Source: Prochlorococcus sp. AG-347-K15 (lineage in GTDB: Bacteria > Cyanobacteriota > Cyanobacteriia > PCC-6307 > Cyanobiaceae). From it: DNA of 54,427 bases. Location of the stretch: the NCBI GenBank assembly GCA_003281415.1, contig QCCC01000006.1, positions 1 to 54,427 of the forward strand, written 5' to 3'. Numbering within the stretch: position 1 is the first letter of the stretch; every line of letters begins with the position of its first letter. A model generated the notes under the pieces. It was not told the origin of the DNA and searched no databases. It was given only the letters and a program-made list of their open reading frames with translations. The position numbers and the translations under genes are program-made. Below, one piece after another: positions 49,996-54,427 of the stretch.

Positions 49996-51528
49996 TTATT
50001 TGATCTCAGTCTCTTTAGGAATCTTATCATTATAAAGATCAATAATTTTATCCACTACCTCATTAATTGAATATCCATCAGTAATAATTTCTATCGCGTC
50101 ATTCGCTTTTATAAGAGGTGAAATTTCCCTATTGGAATCTTCAAAATCTCTTTTCTTTATAAGTTCTTTTAATGTACTAAGGTCTATTTCTTGAAAGTCT
50201 TTACTATCTTTATCAGATTTTCTTCTTTTTGCTCTTTCATCGATGCTGGCAGTTAAAAATATTTTAAGTTCTGCATGAGGAAAAACAGTGGTTCCTATAT
50301 CTCTTCCCTCAGCCACAAGTCCGCCTGATTCTCCAATTTTTCTTTGTTCTTCTACTAAGAATTTTCTTACTTCTTTTATTGAGGAAATTTTAGAAACAAC
50401 GGAACTTATCTTTTGCGACCGAATTTCTTCAGTAACACATAAGTTATTAACATAAACATCCTGATAGGAATTTGTATTTGACTTGAACACAATAGATATG
50501 TCTTTAAGAATTTTCTGTAATGTTTTTTCTTTTTTATAATCGATACTCTCTTTTATAATAAGCCAACTCAATGCCCTGTACATTGCGCCAGTATCTAAAT
50601 ATAAAAGTTTAAGTTTCTTAGCTATTAACTTCGTTACAGTACTTTTACCTGACCCTGCAGGACCATCAATTGCAATAATCGGCCTTCTTTTCATTAGAAA
50701 AACGTGATCAATTAATCTTGTCTCTCCACATCTTATCGCACCAGCCAGTAACGAAATATTATCCTCAGGTCTTGCTTTTTGGAGTGTATGAGGGTGTAAA
50801 TGTTCCAAATATTCAATTGAAATTTTTTTTGATGATAGCGTTTTAATTATTTCGTTTAAATTGATCTTTTTGTCTTGTTGAAAATTTTTTTTTGCTTCTA
50901 ATAACTCGCTTGAAAAAAACCTAATCAACTTTCTTTCGTTTTTTGATAAATGTACATTACGTGAACTTAAAGGAATTCCATCAAAATCTCTCTGTGTAGG
51001 AATTGATTTAATAGAAACATTTAATTTCTTAGTTAAGACAAGATTTTTTAAGATTAAAAGTTGTTGCCAATCTTTTTCTCCTAGGTAAAGATTTTTTGGC
51101 TTGATTAGATTAAGTAACCTATAAACTACTGTACAAACGCCATCAAAATGCCCAATTCTATTTAATCCACATAATGCAGAAGATAATTCTATTGGAGCTT
51201 TCAGGAATTTAATATTTTTATTATTAGGCGGATATATATCTTCAGTACTTGGGATGAAGATGGCATCTGCGCCATTTGCAAAGGAGATTTTTATATCCTT
51301 GTCAATTGTTTTAGGGTAATTTTCTAAATCTAACTTGTTATCAAATTGAAGTGGATTAATAAATATACTTACTAAATTTACATTAGGATTTTCATTTTTT
51401 GCTGTTGATATTAGTTTTATATGTCCATTATGAAGATTACCCATTGTTGGAATGAAGTTAATTTCACTATTAATATTTCTCCTCCAATTTTCTATTTCTT
51501 GACTTTTCCTTATGATGACTTTCTTCAC
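49996..51528 (-). CDS. panC/cmk: Bifunctional pantoate-beta-alanine ligase / cytidylate kinase
   Basis: 510-residue fusion typical of cyanobacteria: coenzyme A synthesis joined to nucleotide salvage. PanC part about 1-275: FIPTMGNLHNGHIKLI with the HIGH-like signature, LNRIGHFDGVCTVV, DFDGIPLSSRNVHLS. CMP kinase part from about 282: P-loop AIDGPAGSGKSTVT, LDTGAMYRALSW, and GGLVAEGRDIGTTVFP. The boundary is near residues 278-282. Convergent with the LMW phosphatase and divergent from purM. Confidence 0.96.
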   Translation of the reverse strand: MKKVIIRKSQEIENWRRNINSEINFIPTMGNLHNGHIKLISTAKNENPNVNLVSIFINPLQFDNKLDLENYPKTIDKDIKISFANGADAIFIPSTEDIYPPNNKNIKFLKAPIELSSALCGLNRIGHFDGVCTVVYRLLNLIKPKNLYLGEKDWQQLLILKNLVLTKKLNVSIKSIPTQRDFDGIPLSSRNVHLSKNERKLIRFFSSELLEAKKNFQQDKKINLNEIIKTLSSKKISIEYLEHLHPHTLQKARPEDNISLLAGAIRCGETRLIDHVFLMKRRPIIAIDGPAGSGKSTVTKLIAKKLKLLYLDTGAMYRALSWLIIKESIDYKKEKTLQKILKDISIVFKSNTNSYQDVYVNNLCVTEEIRSQKISSVVSKISSIKEVRKFLVEEQRKIGESGGLVAEGRDIGTTVFPHAELKIFLTASIDERAKRRKSDKDSKDFQEIDLSTLKELIKKRDFEDSNREISPLIKANDAIEIITDGYSINEVVDKIIDLYNDKIPKETEIK

Positions 51529-51626
51529 TTTGTTTTTAAAAAATAAATCTATTTGATAAATAATTACTGGACAAAAGCAATCTTAAGAGGAATATCTATA
51601 TAGGGAAAGTCTATCATTTTTATTTC

Positions 51627-52670
51627 ATGGATTACAAAACATCAGGTGTTGATATAGAAGCTGGGCGAGAATTTGTTTCTGAAATTAAACAGGCAGTTGA
51701 AGAAACTCATACATCTAATGTGATTGAGGGTATTGGTGGGTTCGGAGGATTGTTTAGAATTCCTATTGATAGTTTTAAAAAACCAGTTCTTGTCTCAGGA
51801 ACTGATGGTGTTGGAACAAAATTAGAATTAGCCCAAAGTAAAAACTTTCATTTTGAGGTTGGTATTGATTTAGTTGCTATGTGTATGAATGATATTATTA
51901 CTAGCGGCGCAAAACCTTTATTTTTTCTTGATTATATTGCTACTGGTAAGCTTGAAAAGAAAAAATTATTGAGAGTTGTTCAGGGGATTTCACATGGTTG
52001 CGGAGAAAATGACTGTTCATTACTTGGTGGAGAAACTGCTGAAATGCCAGGATTCTATTCAAAAAATAAATATGATCTTGCAGGATTTTGTGTAGGAATA
52101 GTTGATGAGGATAAGCTTATTAATGGGAAAAAAGTATCTGAAAATGATTTAATAATTGCTTTAAAAAGTAATGGAGTTCATAGTAATGGCTTCAGTTTAG
52201 TGAGAAAAATTATTCAAAACAATAATCAATTAGATAAAGAATTTGAAAAAGTTTCCCACTTAAATTTTTATGATGAGTTATTGAAACCTACAAAAATTTA
52301 CAATAATGTGATTAACAAAATTTTGTCTGAAAATATAGAAATTAAAGCAATGTCTCATATTACTGGAGGAGGAATTCCAGAAAATTTGCCAAGATGTATG
52401 CCTTCTGATTTTATTCCTTATATCAATACCAGTTCTTGGGAAATACCTATTTTATTTAAATTCCTTCAAGAGAAAGGATCGATTCCTGAAAAAGATTTTT
52501 GGAATACTTTCAATCTTGGAGTGGGATTTTGTCTAATTATTGATAAACAATTTAAGGACGCGATATTAAGTATCTGTAAAGAACATGAAATAGATAGTTG
52601 GGAAATTGGAAAGATTGTTCGAAAAAATGATTCAACAATTAGTAAATTTTTGCCAGAAATCTTAACTTAA
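51627..52670 (+). CDS. purM: Phosphoribosylformylglycinamidine cyclo-ligase
   Basis: AIR synthetase, fifth step of purine synthesis, makes aminoimidazole ribotide that also feeds ThiC. 347 residues: SGTDGVGTKLELAQ near 57-70, AMCMNDIITSGAKPLFFLDY, LGGETAEMPGFY, SNGVHSNGFSLVR, and the C-terminal HITGGGIPENLPR. Complete, with divergent panC-cmk upstream (98-base gap). Confidence 0.98.
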   Translation: MDYKTSGVDIEAGREFVSEIKQAVEETHTSNVIEGIGGFGGLFRIPIDSFKKPVLVSGTDGVGTKLELAQSKNFHFEVGIDLVAMCMNDIITSGAKPLFFLDYIATGKLEKKKLLRVVQGISHGCGENDCSLLGGETAEMPGFYSKNKYDLAGFCVGIVDEDKLINGKKVSENDLIIALKSNGVHSNGFSLVRKIIQNNNQLDKEFEKVSHLNFYDELLKPTKIYNNVINKILSENIEIKAMSHITGGGIPENLPRCMPSDFIPYINTSSWEIPILFKFLQEKGSIPEKDFWNTFNLGVGFCLIIDKQFKDAILSICKEHEIDSWEIGKIVRKNDSTISKFLPEILT

Positions 52671-52802
52671 ATTTTTTTATCTTTTTTAAATGAGTTTAAA
52701 AAATTATTTTTTATACCCAAATGAAAAAGTTAGGTGTAATATAATAAAATTACCGCCGAATTATATCGGAAGTTTAAGTATTAAGAATTAACCTTTTATT
52801 CA

Positions 52803-53447
52803 ATGCCCTTTGCAAATAATCAAAGAATTACACGTAGACGTAGTTCAGCTGGTCCTACACCTCCAAAAAGACCTATAGGTAATAATTCTGAATCAGTTGG
52901 TAGACAGGCACAAGGCCCAAGACCAACTTTCTTGACACTAAGGGATCATGGGAAAGTTTTTGTAGCTGATTTACCTAATTTGTCCGATGGTCAATTAGCG
53001 CATATTAGTAAAGAAGCTAATGAAGTTTTAAATAGTTTGGAAAAAAGACTTAGTGATCTTGAAAATGAATCTAATATTAGTAATCCTGAAAACGATACAC
53101 TGATAAAAGCCTCTACCAAAAGAGATGTCACACTTAGGTTTATTAAATCAATAGAAGAAGAACAAGAACATAGAAAGAATAATCCTGCTTTAAGAGATGC
53201 TGCATCTGAATCGTTACCGAGAACTTTTCTTGAGGTTGCTAGACATAGATTGCCTGGAGCAACTTTTGATTCGCTACTTCGAGAGGCTCTTGAAGCTTGT
53301 GCAGTTGATGAAAGTACTGAGGAAAATCAAGTTATTGATGAGCCTAAAGAAACTGTGAAAATTATGGATATACCTTCTTCCAACACTAATGCTTCACTTG
53401 TTGTTAGTATCGACTCAAGTGATGATACCAAGAATGACTCTATTTGA
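52803..53447 (+). CDS. Unknown hydrophilic, coiled-coil-containing protein
   Basis: 214 residues, not recognised. N-terminus basic and disordered-looking (RITRRRSSAGPTPPKRPIGN), middle with ISKEANEVLNSLEKRLSDLENES suggesting a coiled coil, then a helical segment LPRTFLEVARHRLPGATFDSLLREALEACAVDES that is well structured, and a Ser/Asp tail. No membrane or signal elements. A TATAAT at 52740-52745 precedes it. Its end overlaps a small downstream gene by 14 bases. Function unknown. Confidence 0.75.
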   Translation: MPFANNQRITRRRSSAGPTPPKRPIGNNSESVGRQAQGPRPTFLTLRDHGKVFVADLPNLSDGQLAHISKEANEVLNSLEKRLSDLENESNISNPENDTLIKASTKRDVTLRFIKSIEEEQEHRKNNPALRDAASESLPRTFLEVARHRLPGATFDSLLREALEACAVDESTEENQVIDEPKETVKIMDIPSSNTNASLVVSIDSSDDTKNDSI

Positions 53448-53601
53448 TTCAACACAAGAGTTAATAATTTTTAAAGACCAAAATAATTCAAAAATTAACC
53501 TTACTTCAGAGAAAGATCGCATTTTATGTAATCATTGCAAAAGGACTGCTTCAAATGGTGTTAGATGTTTAGGAATGTGTGTAGCAGATAATGATTACTA
53601 A
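53434..53601 (+). CDS. Small Cys-rich protein of unknown function
   Basis: 55 residues from the ATG at 53434; an earlier ATG at 53389 would overlap the preceding gene by 59 bases and is disfavoured. The C-terminal block has CNHC (residues 33-36), then CLGMC eleven residues later, four Cys in two pairs plus a His, which could bind a metal such as zinc. N-terminus is plain (MTLFDSTQELIIFKDQ). Overlaps the upstream coding end by 14 bases, as is usual for coupled genes here. Function unknown. Confidence 0.65.
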   Translation: MTLFDSTQELIIFKDQNNSKINLTSEKDRILCNHCKRTASNGVRCLGMCVADNDY

Positions 53602-53785
53602 AATAATTCAAATTTTTATATAAATAATCTGATGAAAATAATTAACAAATCAATTAAATTTTTTTATTAATGAATATCAGGTATTATTTATCAATCCACA
53701 AGAACATAATTGAAATATATTAATCGTTACTCTAAACTCCTGATTCTGCAAAGGATTACAGAGAAGTATGTCGGTGCTTTAAAAA
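53602..53785. other. 184-base gap before tRNA-Cys
   Basis: AT-rich, no ORF above a dozen codons and no clear terminator hairpin. It contains a TTTTTT run just after the tRNA-Cys 3' end when read on the minus strand, plausibly its termination zone. Confidence 0.4.
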
Positions 53786-53856
53786 AGGCGGCACCCAGAT
53801 TCGAACTGGGGATAAAGGATTTGCAATCCTCTGCCTTACCACTTGGCCATGCCGCC
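53786..53856 (-). tRNA. tRNA-Cys (anticodon GCA)
   Basis: 71-nt cloverleaf on the minus strand: acceptor GGCGGCA with TGCCGCC, anticodon stem AGGAT/ATCCT around loop TTGCAAA (anticodon GCA), T-arm CCCAG/CTGGG with TTCGAAT. Discriminator U73, as expected for tRNA-Cys. No CCA encoded. Confidence 0.95.
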
Positions 53857-53865
53857 AAAAAAGAT

Positions 53866-54427
53866 TTGATTGAGTCTTTTTATGATCTTAACAGTAAGGC
53901 GTCTCATTCTCTATTATTTATATGCAATGGTCATGGAGAAGATGTAATCGCATTAGAGATAATAAAAAGATTACTAAAAAAAATAAAAAATAAAAATATT
54001 GAAGTATTGCCGTTAGTAGGAAATGGAGATGTATTTAATTCCATAAAATCAAAGAATTTTCGTAAAATAGGATATTTAAAAGAGCTGCCTAGTGGAGGTT
54101 TTAGCAATCAAAGTCTGAAGGGTTTTGTGCTTGATTTGTTTGCAGGATTTTTAATCGATAATTTAAGAAATTTTCTACTTGTAAAACAAAAGTCGAAACA
54201 TAACTGCAAAATTATCGCAGTAGGCGATTTCTTGCCATTATTCTACGCTTGGAGTTCAGAATGCGACTTTAGTTTCATTGGAACTCCCAAAAGTGATCAT
54301 ACCTGGAGTAGTGGACCAGGTTGGGATTTAAGCGATTTCTATCATAAGTTGAAAGGTTCTGAATGGGATCCATGGGAAATGTTTTTAATGAAATCTCTTA
54401 GATGTAAAAATTTAATTATGAGAGATA
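53866..54427 (+). CDS. Lipid-A-disaccharide synthase-related protein, 3' end cut off by the window
   Basis: Open frame to the window end with 187 complete codons. Starts probably at TTG 53866 (no in-frame ATG before the conserved part). Visible blocks: LLFICNGHGEDVIALEIIKRLL, PLVGNGDVF, GYLKELPSGGF, IIAVGDFLPLFYAW and SFIGTPKSDHTWSSGPGWD. This resembles the cyanobacterial LpxB-related glycosyltransferase-like family (TIGR03492 from memory); real LpxB activity is doubtful and the rest lies outside. The 5' end is 10 bases beyond tRNA-Cys, on the opposite strand. Confidence 0.75.
   Translation, partial: MIESFYDLNSKASHSLLFICNGHGEDVIALEIIKRLLKKIKNKNIEVLPLVGNGDVFNSIKSKNFRKIGYLKELPSGGFSNQSLKGFVLDLFAGFLIDNLRNFLLVKQKSKHNCKIIAVGDFLPLFYAWSSECDFSFIGTPKSDHTWSSGPGWDLSDFYHKLKGSEWDPWEMFLMKSLRCKNLIMRD

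Noticed and set aside
52690-52791. 33-codon frame before the 214-residue gene
   Set aside because: Contains the TATAAT promoter candidate at 52740-52745 and has no domain or family look; short frames are common in AT-rich DNA.

Overview
This window is core chromosome of a marine picocyanobacterium, most likely a high-light-adapted Prochlorococcus. The evidence is very AT-rich DNA, tightly packed short genes with 4-16 base overlaps, frequent TTG/GTG starts, and cyanobacterial markers: psaC, rpaB, ndhS, a panC-cmk fusion and ho1-pebA-pebB. No phage, insertion sequence, CRISPR array, rRNA or genomic-island signature was seen. The clade call is an inference from composition and gene content; no alignment was run.

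Layout, left part. 1-4.5 kb: 3' end of ribH, tRNA-Gly(GCC), an NTF2-like protein, a GNAT acetyltransferase and secA. 4.5-7.9 kb (minus): miaA, infC, a GntR-type regulator and cysE. 8.0-12.5 kb (plus): gyrB, an exported SH3-like protein, two half-size CrcB/Fluc fluoride channels and mgtE. 12.5-18.5 kb: a group 2 sigma factor, an alpha/beta hydrolase, a PfkB sugar kinase, tsaE, ahcY, a DedA protein and ssb. 18.6-24.2 kb: mreBCD, rpaB, lysS, a small conserved protein and smpB. 24.3-29.1 kb: ruvB, a TPR protein, an M20 amidohydrolase, a small membrane protein, and thiC behind a TPP riboswitch.

Layout, right part. 29.1-32.6 kb (minus): acpP, fabF and tkt. 32.8-36.5 kb: psaC, glmS, rimM, ndhS and rnc. 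36.5-37.1 kb: rnpB (RNase P RNA, minus) and tRNA-Arg(CCT). 37.1-40.5 kb: two unknown proteins and glgP. 40.6-45.2 kb (plus): a CPA2 antiporter, a second alpha/beta hydrolase, an aldose-1-epimerase-like protein and a DUF1537 kinase-like protein. 45.2-49.5 kb: icd, an unknown protein, and the phycoerythrobilin operon ho1-pebA-pebB. 49.5-54.4 kb: a low-molecular-weight phosphatase, panC-cmk, purM, two unknown proteins, tRNA-Cys(GCA), and the 5' part of a lipid-A-disaccharide-synthase-related gene cut by the window end.

Functionally the genes cover cell shape (mreBCD), ion homeostasis (crcB pair, mgtE, antiporter), light and stress regulation (rpaB, sigma factor), RNA maturation (rnpB, rnc, miaA, smpB), carbon flow (tkt, glgP, icd) and bilin synthesis. 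No clearly new multi-gene system stands out. The most interesting signals are non-coding: an intrinsic-terminator-like hairpin directly before the antiporter start, a long inverted repeat that runs into the glmS start codon, an AU hairpin plus U-tract before gyrB, and an extended 17-bp P3-like helix in rnpB. Protein-level items of interest are the asymmetric fluoride channel pair, a GntR regulator with an unrecognised ligand domain next to cysE, and several small unknown genes.
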